A stretch of DNA of 64,000 nucleotides, from positions 1,240,001-1,304,000 of the forward strand of contig NZ_CP014145.1 in assembly GCF_001542775.1 (NCBI RefSeq), read 5' to 3'. This stretch comes from Microterricola viridarii. GTDB taxonomy: Bacteria > Actinomycetota > Actinomycetes > Actinomycetales > Microbacteriaceae. Under the pieces are notes generated by a model that was not told where the DNA came from, made no database searches, and saw nothing but the letters and a program-made list of their open reading frames with translations. Shown here one piece after another: positions 53,601 through 64,000 of this stretch; position 1 is the stretch's first letter, and each line of letters starts with the position of its first letter. The position numbers and the translations under genes were made by a program.

Positions 53601-54257
53601 CTAGCCGCGCAGGCCGAGCAGCGGCAGCACCTGTGAGAGGTCGGCGACGTCGATCGCGACGTCGGCCTCTGCGCGCACGCGCGGTTTGGCGTTGAAGGCG
53701 ACGGCGAGGCCTGCCACCGCCATCATCGCGAGGTCGTTGGCGCCGTCGCCGACGGCGATCGTGCGGGCGAGCGGGATGCCGGCATCCGCCGCCCACTCGC
53801 GCAGCGCAGCCGCCTTCGCCTCGGCGTCGATGATCGGGCCGGAGACCTTTCCGGTGAGCTTGCCGTCAACCACCTCGAGGCGGTTCGCCCGCCAGGAGTC
53901 CAGCCCGAAGGCCGCGCCGATGGGGTCGAGCAACTCGTGGAAGCCGCCGGAGACGACGCCGAACAGCCCACCGGCCGCATGGACGCCCGCAATGAGGTCG
54001 TGCACGCCCGGCGTGGGGCGGATCATCGCACCAACCTCGGCGAACACGGTTTCAGGCAGTCCGGCCAAGGTCGAGACGCGCGCCCGCAGGCTCTCGGCGA
54101 AGTCCAGCTCGCCGCGCATGGCCTGCTCGGTCACCTCGGCGACGAGGGCCCGCGAGCCTGCGGCATCCGCCAGTAACTCGATGACCTCGTCCTGGATCAG
54201 GGTGGAGTCGGCATCGAGGACGACGAGGAACCGGGGGCGCGACGAAACATCGGACAT
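53601..54257 (-). CDS. serB: Phosphoserine phosphatase
   Basis: 218 residues, HAD family: VLDADSTLI with D15 (nucleophile) and D17, GVVSGGFHE (motif II serine), and VGDGANDLAMM (motif IV). Last step of serine synthesis. ATG 54257 is 10 nt after the glgC stop on the same strand, so it may be co-transcribed. No regulatory (ACT) domain, unlike longer SerB forms. Confidence 0.93.
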   Translation of the reverse strand: MSDVSSRPRFLVVLDADSTLIQDEVIELLADAAGSRALVAEVTEQAMRGELDFAESLRARVSTLAGLPETVFAEVGAMIRPTPGVHDLIAGVHAAGGLFGVVSGGFHELLDPIGAAFGLDSWRANRLEVVDGKLTGKVSGPIIDAEAKAAALREWAADAGIPLARTIAVGDGANDLAMMAVAGLAVAFNAKPRVRAEADVAIDVADLSQVLPLLGLRG

Positions 54258-54267
54258 GCGGGGGAGG

Positions 54268-55509
54268 TCATGCGGTGACTGTAACACCCTTGCCGACAAC
54301 GGTGATTCCAGACTCGGTCACGGCAAAGCCTCTGGCCCGGTCATGGTCGAGGTCGACGCCGACGTGCGCGCCCCGCTCGACGACGACGTTCTTGTCGAGC
54401 ACACAACGGTGCACGCGTGCCCCTGCCTCGACGCGCACCCGCTCGAACAGGATCGAGTCGATCACCTGCGCGCCCGAGTTCACGTGCACCCACGGGCCGA
54501 GCACGCTGCGCTCGATGTGTGCGCCGGAGATCAGCGACCCGAGCGACACGATCGAGTCGATCATGGTGCCGAGGAAGCCGTGCGCATCGCGGACGAACTT
54601 GGCCGGCGGCGAGTTGCGCTGCTGCGTGAAGATCGGCCATTCCTCGTTGTAGAGGTTGAAAACCGGCAGCGCCGAGATCAGGTCTTGGTGGGCGTCGAAG
54701 AACGAGTCGATCGTTCCCACGTCGCGCCAGTAGAAGCGGTCGCGGTCGGTCGAGCCGGGCACCACGTTGCGACGGAGGTCGTAGACGCCGGCCTCGCCGC
54801 GTTCGACGAAGTCGGGGATGATGTCGCCGCCCATGTCATGGCCGGATGCGGTGCGCTCCCCATCGCGCAGCACCGCATCGATCAGGGCGTCGGCGTCGAA
54901 CACGTAGTTGCCCATCGAGGCGAATACTTCGTGCGGCGCATCGGCCAAGCCGACCGGGTTCTGCGGCTTCTCGAGGAACGCCTGGATCCGCTCCGGGTTG
55001 TCGGGGGAGACCTCGATCACGCCGAACTGGTCGGCCAGCTCGATCGGCTGCCGGATGGCGGCGACGGTCGCCTTCGCGCCGGACGCGATGTGGGCCTCGA
55101 TCATCTGGCTGAAGTCCTGGCGGTAGACGTGGTCGGCGCCGACGACGATCACGATGTCCGGCTTCTCGTCGCGCAGCAGGTTCAGGCTCTGCAGGATCGC
55201 GTCGGCCGAGCCGCTGAACCAGCGCTTGCCGAGTCGTTGCTGGGCCGGGACGGACGCCACGTAGGTGTCTAGCAGGCCTGAGATGTGCCAGGTCTGCGAG
55301 ACGTGCCGGTCCAAGCTGTGCGACTTGTACTGGGTCAGCACCACGATCTGCCCGATGCGCGAGTTGATCAGATTCGACAGCGCGAAATCGACCAGCCGGT
55401 AGTGCCCGCCGAAGGGCACCGCAGGCTTCGCGCGGTCTTCCGTGAGCGGCATGAGTCGCTTGCCTTCGCCGCCGGCGAGGACGATTCCGAAGATCTTGGG
55501 GGCCTTCAT
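54268..55509 (-). CDS. glgC: Glucose-1-phosphate adenylyltransferase
   Basis: Makes ADP-glucose for glycogen or, in actinobacteria, for maltose-1-phosphate synthesis. 413 residues: nucleotidyltransferase [25 protein letters not shown] (near 11-35), [10 protein letters not shown], and a left-handed beta-helix C terminus ([16 protein letters not shown]). ATG 55509; TAGGGT lies 6 nt upstream, so the mRNA is probably leaderless. Divergent from glgA with a shared inverted repeat. Confidence 0.96.
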   Translation of the reverse strand: MKAPKIFGIVLAGGEGKRLMPLTEDRAKPAVPFGGHYRLVDFALSNLINSRIGQIVVLTQYKSHSLDRHVSQTWHISGLLDTYVASVPAQQRLGKRWFSGSADAILQSLNLLRDEKPDIVIVVGADHVYRQDFSQMIEAHIASGAKATVAAIRQPIELADQFGVIEVSPDNPERIQAFLEKPQNPVGLADAPHEVFASMGNYVFDADALIDAVLRDGERTASGHDMGGDIIPDFVERGEAGVYDLRRNVVPGSTDRDRFYWRDVGTIDSFFDAHQDLISALPVFNLYNEEWPIFTQQRNSPPAKFVRDAHGFLGTMIDSIVSLGSLISGAHIERSVLGPWVHVNSGAQVIDSILFERVRVEAGARVHRCVLDKNVVVERGAHVGVDLDHDRARGFAVTESGITVVGKGVTVTA

Positions 55510-55515
55510 GCTCTC

Positions 55516-55548
55516 ACCCTAGGGCAGCCGATTCCACGTGCCTAGGGT
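55516..55548. promoter_or_regulatory. Inverted repeat in the glgC-glgA divergent region
   Basis: ACCCTAGG (55516-55523) and CCTAGGGT (55541-55548) are a perfect 8-bp inverted pair, 25 bp centre to centre; each half is itself palindromic at CCTAGG. The left half contains the glgC -10 box (TAGGGT on the minus strand). Good candidate operator coordinating both genes in the 81-bp region. Confidence 0.6.
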
Positions 55549-55590
55549 CATTGCATACTGCGACGGTGAACGCTGCGCTAGCGTTGCCCC

Positions 55591-56772
55591 ATGCGAGTCG
55601 ATCTGCTCACCAAGGAGTACCCGCCGGAGGTCTACGGCGGCGCCGGCGTGCACGTGGCGGAACTGGTCAGGGCACTGCGCACCGACATCGATGTCGTGGT
55701 GCGTTGCTTCGGCGCAGACCGCGACGCGCCCGACACTTTTGCCTACCGTGCGCCAGACACCCTGGCCGGCGCGAACCCGGCCCTCAGCACCCTCGGCGTG
55801 GACCTGGCGATGGCGCAGGATGTCGCAGGCGCCAGCCTCGTGCACTCGCACACCTGGTACGCCAACAGCGCGGGGCACATCGCCAAACTGCTCCACGGCA
55901 TCCCGCACGTGGTCACCGCGCACAGCTTGGAGCCGCTGCGCCCGTGGAAGGCCGAACAGCTCGGCGGCGGCTACCGCGTCTCCAGCTGGGCAGAGAAGAC
56001 CGCGTTCGAGGCGGCCGACGCCGTGATCGCCGTGAGCGGCGGCATGGCCCGCGACATTCTCCGCTGCTACCCGACGCTCGACGAGAAGCGCGTGCACGTC
56101 GTCTACAACGGCATCGACCTGGAGCGTTGGAAGCCACTGAACGATGGGGCAACGGTGCGCGCCCTCGGCATCGACCCCGACCGCCCCTCTGTGGTCTTCG
56201 TCGGCCGGATCACCCGGCAGAAGGGGCTGCCCTACCTGTTGCGCGCCGCCCGGCTGCTTCCGCCGGACGTGCAGCTGGTGCTCTGCGCCGGCGCGCCGGA
56301 CACCCCCGAGATCATGGCTGAGGTCAGTGCCGGTGTCGCCGAGCTGCAGCGCGAGCGCAGCGGCGTCGTCTGGATCGACCGGCTGCTCAGCCAGCACGAG
56401 CTCTCGGCTGTGCTCACCGCCGGCACGACGTTCGTCTGCCCCTCGGTCTACGAGCCGCTCGGCATCGTGAACCTTGAAGCCATGGCGTGCGGCATGCCCG
56501 TCGTCGGCACGGCCACCGGCGGCATCCCCGAGGTCGTCCACGACGGTGTCACCGGGCGCCTGGTTCCGATTGAGCAACTGGATGACGGCACCGGCACGCC
56601 GACCGACCCCGACCGATTCGTCGCTGATCTGGCGGCGACGCTGATCGAGGTGGTCAGCGATCCCGAGCGGGCTCGGGCGATGGGCGCGGCGGGTCGGGCG
56701 CGGGCGGAGAAGGAATTCGATTGGGCCCAGATCGCCGCCCGCACCCGCGAGATTTACACCGCCCTGCTCTGA
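55591..56772 (+). CDS. glgA: GT4 glycogen synthase / maltose-1-phosphate synthase (GlgA/GlgM type)
   Basis: 393 residues, GT4 family. N-terminal LTKEYPPEVYGGAGVHV (5-21), C-terminal CPSVYEPLGIVNLEAMACG with the E-x7-E donor motif. The length and start match the actinobacterial enzyme that in mycobacteria (GlgM) makes maltose-1-phosphate from ADP-glucose, rather than the longer GT5 GlgA. TAGCGT (55579-55584) is 6 nt before ATG, indicating a leaderless mRNA. treS at 58795-60504 could feed the same pathway; glgE is not in the window. Confidence 0.92.
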   Translation: MRVDLLTKEYPPEVYGGAGVHVAELVRALRTDIDVVVRCFGADRDAPDTFAYRAPDTLAGANPALSTLGVDLAMAQDVAGASLVHSHTWYANSAGHIAKLLHGIPHVVTAHSLEPLRPWKAEQLGGGYRVSSWAEKTAFEAADAVIAVSGGMARDILRCYPTLDEKRVHVVYNGIDLERWKPLNDGATVRALGIDPDRPSVVFVGRITRQKGLPYLLRAARLLPPDVQLVLCAGAPDTPEIMAEVSAGVAELQRERSGVVWIDRLLSQHELSAVLTAGTTFVCPSVYEPLGIVNLEAMACGMPVVGTATGGIPEVVHDGVTGRLVPIEQLDDGTGTPTDPDRFVADLAATLIEVVSDPERARAMGAAGRARAEKEFDWAQIAARTREIYTALL

Positions 56773-56802
56773 GCACCCTCGGCGGATCGGTAGCATGGGA
56801 GT

Positions 56803-57585
56803 ATGGCCAGCGTTCTTCAGCTCACAGACGTCACCGTTGTTCGCGACGGCAACACCATCCTCGACTCCGTGAACTGGACGGTGAACTCCGACGAACGCTG
56901 GGTCGTGCTCGGCCCCAACGGTGCCGGCAAGACCACGATGCTGCGCATCGCCGCCGCCATGATGCACCCCACGAGCGGCACCGCCCTCATCCTCGAGGAG
57001 CAGCTGGGCAAGGTCGACCTGGCCGAGCTGCGCCCGATGATCGGCTTCGCCTCGACCGCGATGGCACGCACCATCCCGAAGAACGAGAAGGTGCTCGACG
57101 TCGTGTTGACCGCCGCATACTCGGTATCCGGCCGCTGGAACGAGGAGTACGACGAACTCGACGTGCGCCGCGCGCAGCGGGTGCTGGCCGAGTGGCAGCT
57201 CGACCACCTCTCTGACCGTCTGTTCGGCACGCTCAGCGACGGCGAGCAGAAGCGCGTGCAGATCGCGCGCTCGGTGATGACCGACCCCGAGCTGCTGCTG
57301 CTCGACGAGCCGGCCGCCAGCCTCGACCTCGGCACTCGCGAGGAGCTGCTGCAGATGCTCGGCGGTTTCGCCCAGTCGCCGCTCGCCCCGGCCATCGTCA
57401 TGGTCACCCACCACGCCGAGGAGATTCCCCTCGGCTTCACCCACGCACTCGTCCTGGCCGCCGGCCAGGTCGTCGCCGCCGGCCCGCTGGCCGAGGCATT
57501 CACCTCCGAGGTGTTGACCAAGGCCTTCGGCCTTGAGATCGAGCTGAGCGAGCAGAACGGGCGCTACAGCGCCCGTGCGGTCTGA
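56803..57585 (+). CDS. Stand-alone ABC ATPase
   Basis: 260 residues: Walker A GPNGAGKTT near 43, a variant signature LSDGEQKRVQIARS near 147, Walker B LLLLDEPAASLD near 167. No permease is adjacent. The family (ModF/YlmA-like) may supply energy to a distant transporter or act in another role. TAGCAT (56791-56796) is 6 nt before the ATG, so it is probably leaderless and separately transcribed from glgA. Confidence 0.88.
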   Translation: MASVLQLTDVTVVRDGNTILDSVNWTVNSDERWVVLGPNGAGKTTMLRIAAAMMHPTSGTALILEEQLGKVDLAELRPMIGFASTAMARTIPKNEKVLDVVLTAAYSVSGRWNEEYDELDVRRAQRVLAEWQLDHLSDRLFGTLSDGEQKRVQIARSVMTDPELLLLDEPAASLDLGTREELLQMLGGFAQSPLAPAIVMVTHHAEEIPLGFTHALVLAAGQVVAAGPLAEAFTSEVLTKAFGLEIELSEQNGRYSARAV

Positions 57586-57712
57586 ACGCCCGATTTCTGC
57601 TAAGCTTGATAGCTGGCCCCCGGGCCCAAGCTTTCTCGCCTGATCGGCATGTGATCGGCAAGATCGATCACTAGTCTCAACACACAAATTACTTTCAACG
57701 CAAGGAAATTCG

Positions 57713-57964
57713 ATGAAGTCTGAAATCCACCCCACGTACGCGCCGATCGTCTTCCGCGACCTCGCGTCGGGTGCAACCTTCCTGACCCGTTCCACGGTCG
57801 GCAGCGCCAAGACCATCGAGTGGGAAGACGGCAACACCTACCCGGTGATCGACGTGGAAATCTCCTCGGAGTCGCACCCGTTCTACACCGGCAAGCAGCG
57901 CATCATGGACTCGGCCGGACGCGTCGAGAAGTTCAACCAGCGCTTCAAGGGCTTCGGCGCGTAA
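57713..57964 (+). CDS. rpmE2: 50S ribosomal protein L31, type B (zinc-independent)
   Basis: 83 residues lacking the CxxC zinc ligands of type A L31 ([16 protein letters not shown] start), so this is the paralogue that replaces L31 when zinc is scarce. Such genes are often Zur-repressed in actinobacteria; I see no convincing Zur box in the 127-bp upstream region. AAGGAAA precedes the ATG. Followed by a strong terminator. Confidence 0.96.
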   Translation: MKSEIHPTYAPIVFRDLASGATFLTRSTVGSAKTIEWEDGNTYPVIDVEISSESHPFYTGKQRIMDSAGRVEKFNQRFKGFGA

Positions 57965-57996
57965 GCAGCCGCAGCTCACCAGAGCTCAGCAGTATC

Positions 57997-58032
57997 AAGA
58001 AGGGCGACCGGCTTCAGCCGGTCGCCCTTCTT
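57997..58032. terminator. Terminator after rpmE2
   Basis: A perfect 16-bp stem, AAGAAGGGCGACCGGC / GCCGGTCGCCCTTCTT (57997-58012 and 58017-58032), with a TTCA loop. The T-rich end of the right arm serves the plus strand; it lies between convergent genes and may work both ways. Confidence 0.85.
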
Positions 58033-58054
58033 CGTGTCTGTGGGCGTTGAGCCG

Positions 58055-58747
58055 CTAGCGCTCCGGCCAGGACCCGTCGGCGGTGAACTGCGGGTCGCGG
58101 TTGGCGCGCATGTACTTCTCGAAGCTGGCCGCCTGCTCGGCGGCCCAGGCCACCTGCTTCGTGTGCAGTTCGGCGGCGGATGCCGGCAGCGCGGCGCCGT
58201 GCTCGCGGGCGATCGCCTGGGCGACCCGACCCGCTGCGATGGCGTCTGCCGCGGCATCGTGCGCGTCATCCAGCGGAACACCGTAGAACGCCGCGGCCGC
58301 CTCCAGCGTGCGCTTGCCCTTGCGGTAGCGGTCGACGGCCTTGTCGATCACGAGCGGGTCGATGACCGGGGTGGGGGAGTCGAGCGCGCTCAGGCCGTGG
58401 CGCCGCGCCTCGCGGTTGAGGATCGTGAAGTCGTATGGCGCGTTGTACGCGACGACGGGCAGGCCACGCTCCAACACCGCGCGGAGCCGCTCGACGATCT
58501 GGCCGACACCCTCGCCGGCCGGCATCCCGTCGGCCTGGGCGCGCTCGGTGCTGATGCCGTGGATGGCGCTGGCCCCGGCCGGGATCTCCACGCCGGGGTT
58601 CAGCAGCCAATCGCTGCGCTCCAGCACGGCACCGTCGGCGTCGATCACGCTGACATTCGCGGTGACGATGCGGCTCGTCTCCACGTCGATTCCGGTGGTC
58701 TCCAAGTCGAAGACGGCGAGTGTGCTGGCCCAGTTGACTGCGTTCAT
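58055..58747 (-). CDS. DnaQ-like 3'-5' exonuclease
   Basis: 230 residues, DEDDh exonuclease: Exo I FDLETTG with D14 and E16, Exo II YNAPYDFTIL, Exo III HDAAADAIA. Resembles DNA polymerase III epsilon-type or RNase T-like proteins, stand-alone. ATG 58747. 47 nt downstream of treS on the same strand, so possibly co-transcribed. Confidence 0.9.
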   Translation of the reverse strand: MNAVNWASTLAVFDLETTGIDVETSRIVTANVSVIDADGAVLERSDWLLNPGVEIPAGASAIHGISTERAQADGMPAGEGVGQIVERLRAVLERGLPVVAYNAPYDFTILNREARRHGLSALDSPTPVIDPLVIDKAVDRYRKGKRTLEAAAAFYGVPLDDAHDAAADAIAAGRVAQAIAREHGAALPASAAELHTKQVAWAAEQAASFEKYMRANRDPQFTADGSWPER

Positions 58748-58794
58748 GCCCTCACTCTAGGGGCAATCACCGACACGGCTTCGGAACCGGCCGG

Positions 58795-60504
<1,710 letters not shown>

Positions 60505-60604
60505 GCCCGAGTCTAAACAGCACCATGGTCAAACTGTCCAATCTTCGTGCAGCCAATAGAGCGCTGGCCATTCTTCGACAGCCCGCTCGCCTAAACTGGG
60601 GGCG

Positions 60605-61513
60605 ATGAGCATCGAGTCCCCCTACGCGCCGAAGCTGGCCCGCATCCCCGTGAGTGAACGCACTCTCACCGTCCTGGGCAGCGAGACCCACTACTGGGAA
60701 TACGGAACGGCGGCGCCCGGCGTGCCGACCGTCGTCGCCGTGCACGGCTTCCGGGGCGACCACCACGGGCTGGAACCCGTCGTTGCTCAACTGCCCGACG
60801 CGCACATCGTGATGCCGGACCTGCCCGGGTTCGGCACGTCGACGCCGCTGGAAGCCGGCACCCAGCACGACGTGCCGGGCTACTCGGCCTGGCTCTCCGC
60901 CTTCGTCGCGGCGCTGCAGCTGAACGGGCCCGTCGTCATTCTCGGGCACTCCTTCGGCTCCATCGTGAGCTCAGCGGCGCTGGCCGGTGGTCTGCCGGCC
61001 GACGCCGTCATCCTCGTCAACCCGATCGGTGCGCCGGCGCTCTCCGGTCCGCGCGGCATCATGACCCGACTCGCCGTGTTCTACTACTGGGCCGCCGCCA
61101 AACTGCCCGAGCGCATCGGCTTCGCCGTGTTGCGCTCCCGGCTGATCGTGCGCGTCATGAGCGTGACCATGGCGAAGACCAGCGACCCGAAACTCAAGCG
61201 CTGGATCCACGAGGAGCACGACCGTTACTTCTCGGCCTTCGACAACCGCGACGTCGTGCTGCAGGCGTTCCGCGCGTCCGTCAGCCACGACGTCAGCGAG
61301 TTCGCCGCCCAGATCCCCGAGCGCACGCTGCTGATCGCCGCCGACCGCGACGACATCACTCCGATCGCCGCCCAGCACCGCCTGCAGACCCTGTTCCCGG
61401 ATGCCACGCTGCACGTCATCCACGGGGTCGGCCACCTGATCCACTACGAGAAGCCCGTCGAGGCGGCAGAGCAGATCCGCTCCGTGCTGTCCTCCCTGGG
61501 GGCCACCGCATGA
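60605..61513 (+). CDS. Alpha/beta hydrolase
   Basis: 302 residues: oxyanion HGF near 49, nucleophile elbow GHSFGS (serine near 121), acid D in AADRDDITP, catalytic histidine in GVGHLIHYEKP. No export signal. TAAACT (60592-60597) lies 7 nt before ATG, indicating a leaderless transcript. Its TGA overlaps the start of the glycosyltransferase gene (ATGA). Substrate unknown. Confidence 0.9.
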   Translation: MSIESPYAPKLARIPVSERTLTVLGSETHYWEYGTAAPGVPTVVAVHGFRGDHHGLEPVVAQLPDAHIVMPDLPGFGTSTPLEAGTQHDVPGYSAWLSAFVAALQLNGPVVILGHSFGSIVSSAALAGGLPADAVILVNPIGAPALSGPRGIMTRLAVFYYWAAAKLPERIGFAVLRSRLIVRVMSVTMAKTSDPKLKRWIHEEHDRYFSAFDNRDVVLQAFRASVSHDVSEFAAQIPERTLLIAADRDDITPIAAQHRLQTLFPDATLHVIHGVGHLIHYEKPVEAAEQIRSVLSSLGATA

Positions 61514-62595
61514 ACATCGTCTTCGACTGCCGGTACACCCGCATCGATCGGCACGACGGCATCAGCCGCTACACGGCCAGCCTCGTCGAAGAGCTCGGTC
61601 GACTGCACCCGGTCACGATGCTGATCAGCGACCACCGCCAGCTCGACATGCTGCCCACCCTGCCCTGGCAGCTGGTCAGCGCGCCAACCAGCGTGCGGGA
61701 GCCGCTCGTCGCGCTCACCGTCAACAAGCTGCGGCCAGACGTCGTGTTCACCCCGATGCAGACCATGGGCTCGTGGGGCCGCAAGTACAAGCTGCTGCTG
61801 ACCGTGCACGACCTCATCTACTACCGCAACCGAACGCCCCCGCGCGACCTGGCCGCCCCGATCCGCTTGCTCTGGCGGCTCTACCACCTGGCCTGGTGGC
61901 CGCAGCGGATGCTGCTGAACCGAGCCGACGGCGTAGTCACCGTGTCTGAGACGACCAAGAGCCTGATCGCCGAGCACAACCTGACCCACCGCGAGGTGAC
62001 GGTCGTTCCGAACGCCGCCGGGGTGGCAGCAGAAGAGGTGCCGGACGCCGCGGCAGAGCGCACTCGGCCGGACACACTGCGGCTGGTCTACATGGGCTCG
62101 TTCATGCCATACAAGAACGTGGAGACTCTGGTGCGCGCGGCCGCGCTGCTGCCCGGCTCCGAACTGCACCTGATGAGCCGCCTGAGCGACGCCGAGCAGC
62201 GCCGCCTCGGCGCGCTCGCGCCGCAGGCCACCGTCGTGTTCCACAACGGGGCCAGCGACGCCGAGTACCAGGAGGCACTGCGGGGCGCGACCGCGCTGGT
62301 CACCGCCTCCCTCGACGAGGGCTTCGGCATCCCGCTGGTCGAGGCGATGACGGCAGGCACGCCGATCATCGTCAGCGACATCCCGATCTTCAAGGAGATC
62401 GGCGGCGATGCCGCGCTCTACTTCTCCCCGATGTCGCCAGACGAGCTCGTCGCGGCCGTTGCCGTGCTGCGCGAGCCGGGGGAGTGGGAGCGGCGTTCCG
62501 CCGCCGGCCTGGAGCAGGCCGCCCGGTTCACCTGGACCGGTTCGGCCGAACGCCTGCTGGCGCTGCTCAGACGGACCGCAGGCTCAGGCCGCTGA
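61510..62595 (+). CDS. GT4 family glycosyltransferase
   Basis: 361 residues with DGISRYTASLVEEL (acceptor side) and SLDEGFGIPLVEAMTAGTPII, the E-x7-E donor-binding motif. Probably mannosyl- or glucosyltransferase in lipid or cell-envelope glycan synthesis (inference). Coupled to the hydrolase gene upstream; its 3' end overlaps the convergent phosphatase gene by 29 bp. Confidence 0.9.
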   Translation: MNIVFDCRYTRIDRHDGISRYTASLVEELGRLHPVTMLISDHRQLDMLPTLPWQLVSAPTSVREPLVALTVNKLRPDVVFTPMQTMGSWGRKYKLLLTVHDLIYYRNRTPPRDLAAPIRLLWRLYHLAWWPQRMLLNRADGVVTVSETTKSLIAEHNLTHREVTVVPNAAGVAAEEVPDAAAERTRPDTLRLVYMGSFMPYKNVETLVRAAALLPGSELHLMSRLSDAEQRRLGALAPQATVVFHNGASDAEYQEALRGATALVTASLDEGFGIPLVEAMTAGTPIIVSDIPIFKEIGGDAALYFSPMSPDELVAAVAVLREPGEWERRSAAGLEQAARFTWTGSAERLLALLRRTAGSGR

Positions 62596-63136
62596 GACCC
62601 CAGCGGAACTCCTGCACGGAGCCGTTCTGGATCATCCGACCGGGGCCATCGATCTCGCCGCCGGAGGAGTGGTGCATGAGGGTGCTGATCACGCCGCCGT
62701 GGCTGACGATCAGCACGCGTCCGCCCGGGTAGCGCGCGGCGAGCTCTTCGAGGCTCGGCAGGGTGCGGTCCAGCACCTCGTCGCGAGTCTCCAGCCCTGG
62801 AACCTCCGACCCGTCGGGGAACCGCTCACTGCGCTCGGCGAAGCTCAGACCCTCGATCTCGCCGTGGGCGCGCTCGGCGAGCGCCGGCACCAGCTCCGGC
62901 CCGGCGAGCCCGAGCGTTGCGGCGATGATCTGCGCCGTCTCGTGGGCGCGGCTGAGCGGGCTGCTGACGATCGCGTCCCAGTTGCCGTGCTCCGACTGCG
63001 CGGCGTGCAGGGCGGCGCCGGTGGCGGCGGCTTGGGCACGCCCGGTTTCGTTCAGCGGGATGTCGGTGCGCCCCTGAATGCGCCTCTGCGCGTTCCAGTC
63101 GGTCTCACCGTGCCGAACAATGCCGAACGTCGTCAC
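62567..63136 (-). CDS. Histidine phosphatase family protein
   Basis: 189 residues with RHGETDWN (phosphohistidine near 9), the second arginine in SSPLSRA, and SHGG. Family members dephosphorylate phosphoglycerate, sugar phosphates or alpha-ribazole phosphate; not distinguishable here. GTG 63136 is preferred over the adjacent TTG 63139 because GGAG is 8 nt away. Confidence 0.9.
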   Translation of the reverse strand: MTTFGIVRHGETDWNAQRRIQGRTDIPLNETGRAQAAATGAALHAAQSEHGNWDAIVSSPLSRAHETAQIIAATLGLAGPELVPALAERAHGEIEGLSFAERSERFPDGSEVPGLETRDEVLDRTLPSLEELAARYPGGRVLIVSHGGVISTLMHHSSGGEIDGPGRMIQNGSVQEFRWGLSGLSLRSV

Positions 63137-63156
63137 CAAGTCTTCTCCATGTGGGC

Positions 63157-63987
63157 TCAGGGGAGCAGCCGCTCGGCCAGCTCGGCCAGCGTCTCGGAAG
63201 CCCCCGCATCCAGCTTATGTGCTGCCCGGGCGTCACCCTTCGTCGCGCCGCGGTTGACCACCACGATGGGCAGGCCGCGGCGTCTGGCCTGCTCCAACAG
63301 GCGGATGCCGGAATTCACCGCGAGGGACGACCCGACAACCAGCAGCAGCTCACTCCGAGCGACCAGTGCGGCCGCCTGCGCGAAGCGGGGAGCCGGAACC
63401 AGCTCGCCGAAGAAGACGACATCCGGCTTCAAACGCCCGCCGCACACCGTGCAGACGGGCAGTGTGAACCGCTCGACCTCTTCGACGTCGGCGTCGCCGT
63501 CCGGCGCGATCCTGACGGCATCCGAGGTCTCCAGCCACGGGTTCGCTCGCTCAAGCTGTTCGGCGACGGCCTGCCTAGCGAACACCTGCCCACAGTCCAG
63601 GCAGCTGACCGTGTCCATGGATCCGTGCAGCTCGACGACCCGGCTGGAACCGGCCCGGCGGTGCAGGCCGTCCACGTTCTGAGTGACGACGCCGGTGACG
63701 AGCCCGGCGTTCTCCAACCGGGCCAGGGTGCGGTGGCCGGCATTCGGCTGGGCGCTGGCGAAGTGCCTCCAGCCGAGGTGGCTGCCGGCCCAGTACCGCT
63801 TGCGCTTGCGCTCGTCGCTCAGGAAATCCTGCACCGTCATTGGAGTGCGGGTCGGCGCGCCCTCCCCGCGATAGTCGGGGATGCCGGAGTCGGTGCTGAT
63901 TCCGGCCCCGGTCAGCACGGCCGTGCGCCTGCCGTGCATCAGCTCTGCGACGGCATCCATCTGGTTCACGCTGGTGATCTGCTGCAC
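63157..63987 (-). CDS. Sir2 family NAD-dependent protein deacylase
   Basis: 276 residues: TGAGIST (26-32), GIPDYRG, TQNVDGLH (102-109), catalytic H121 (ELHGS), and zinc cysteines C129/C132 and C179/C182. Removes acyl groups from lysines using NAD. GTG 63987 has AAGGAG 7 nt upstream, right at the window edge. 20 nt before the phosphatase gene on the same strand. Confidence 0.95.
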   Translation of the reverse strand: MQQITSVNQMDAVAELMHGRRTAVLTGAGISTDSGIPDYRGEGAPTRTPMTVQDFLSDERKRKRYWAGSHLGWRHFASAQPNAGHRTLARLENAGLVTGVVTQNVDGLHRRAGSSRVVELHGSMDTVSCLDCGQVFARQAVAEQLERANPWLETSDAVRIAPDGDADVEEVERFTLPVCTVCGGRLKPDVVFFGELVPAPRFAQAAALVARSELLLVVGSSLAVNSGIRLLEQARRRGLPIVVVNRGATKGDARAAHKLDAGASETLAELAERLLP

Positions 63988-64000
63988 GGCTTGCTCCTTA

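Noticed and set aside
57586..57712. Zur-binding site before rpmE2
   Set aside because: Expected from the family, but no TGAAAATCATTTTCA-like palindrome is present.

Overview
This window is GC-rich actinobacterial chromosome. The folC–DUF4233–ndk, rne–rplU–rpmA–obgE–proBA–nadD–rsfS order, a T-box-led ileS, leaderless genes and many GTG starts point to Microbacteriaceae; genus is not resolvable from the sequence alone. Most of the window is core metabolism. No prophage, integrase, transposase, CRISPR array or toxin-antitoxin pair was found.

Layout. 1–1567: divergent methionine-salvage genes mtnK (cut by the left edge) and mtnD. 1575–6577: minus-strand peptide/nickel-type ABC importer (fused double ATPase, two permeases, lipoprotein). 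6667–8066: autoregulated-looking GntR/YtrA-type repressor plus a DUF1648 membrane protein. 8188–14003: T-box leader, ileS, folC, DUF4233, ndk. 14060–24910: VKOR-like protein, rne with a long structured leader, DUF4031, rplU-rpmA, obgE, proB, proA, a small membrane protein, nadD, a membrane-anchored hypothetical, rsfS. 24921–29576: three tRNA-Ala(GGC) copies, the last two flanking SulP, AI-2E-family and PI-PLC-like genes. 30054–37778: lipoproteins (DUF305, GH114-like), an MFS exporter, a heterodimeric ABC exporter and a zinc-ribbon nuclease-like protein. 37912–48197: MpaB-like, NagZ-like, YceI, EEP, TMEM175, FUSC, AlkZ-like, ABC-F, GNAT and LuxR proteins. 48213–53137: PBP1 with PASTA domains, SURF1, small zinc protein, DUF3099, fabG. 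53141–53538: a duplicated 146-bp REP-like element. 53601–60504: serB, glgC/glgA, ABC ATPase, rpmE2, exonuclease, treS. 60605–63987: hydrolase, glycosyltransferase, phosphatase, sirtuin.

Genes that work together: mtnK/mtnD in methylthioadenosine recycling; proB/proA in proline synthesis; rne, rplU, rpmA, obgE and rsfS in RNA decay and ribosome biogenesis; glgC, glgA and treS in glycogen/maltose-1-phosphate/trehalose metabolism; the two ABC half-transporters as one exporter.

The most consequential observation is data quality or gene decay: ileS (twice), the GH114-like gene, the MFS gene and the third tRNA-Ala all look as if they lost a base, mostly in a G or C run that should be five long and is four. 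This looks like systematic homopolymer undercalling, though real mutation cannot be excluded. The most interesting biological signals are a covarying hairpin in the 5' leader of all three tRNA-Ala genes, a 13-bp-period repeat array in the fabG leader, a repeat-bearing rne leader, an inverted repeat shared by glgC and glgA, and widespread leaderless promoters. I did not find a clear new multi-gene system.
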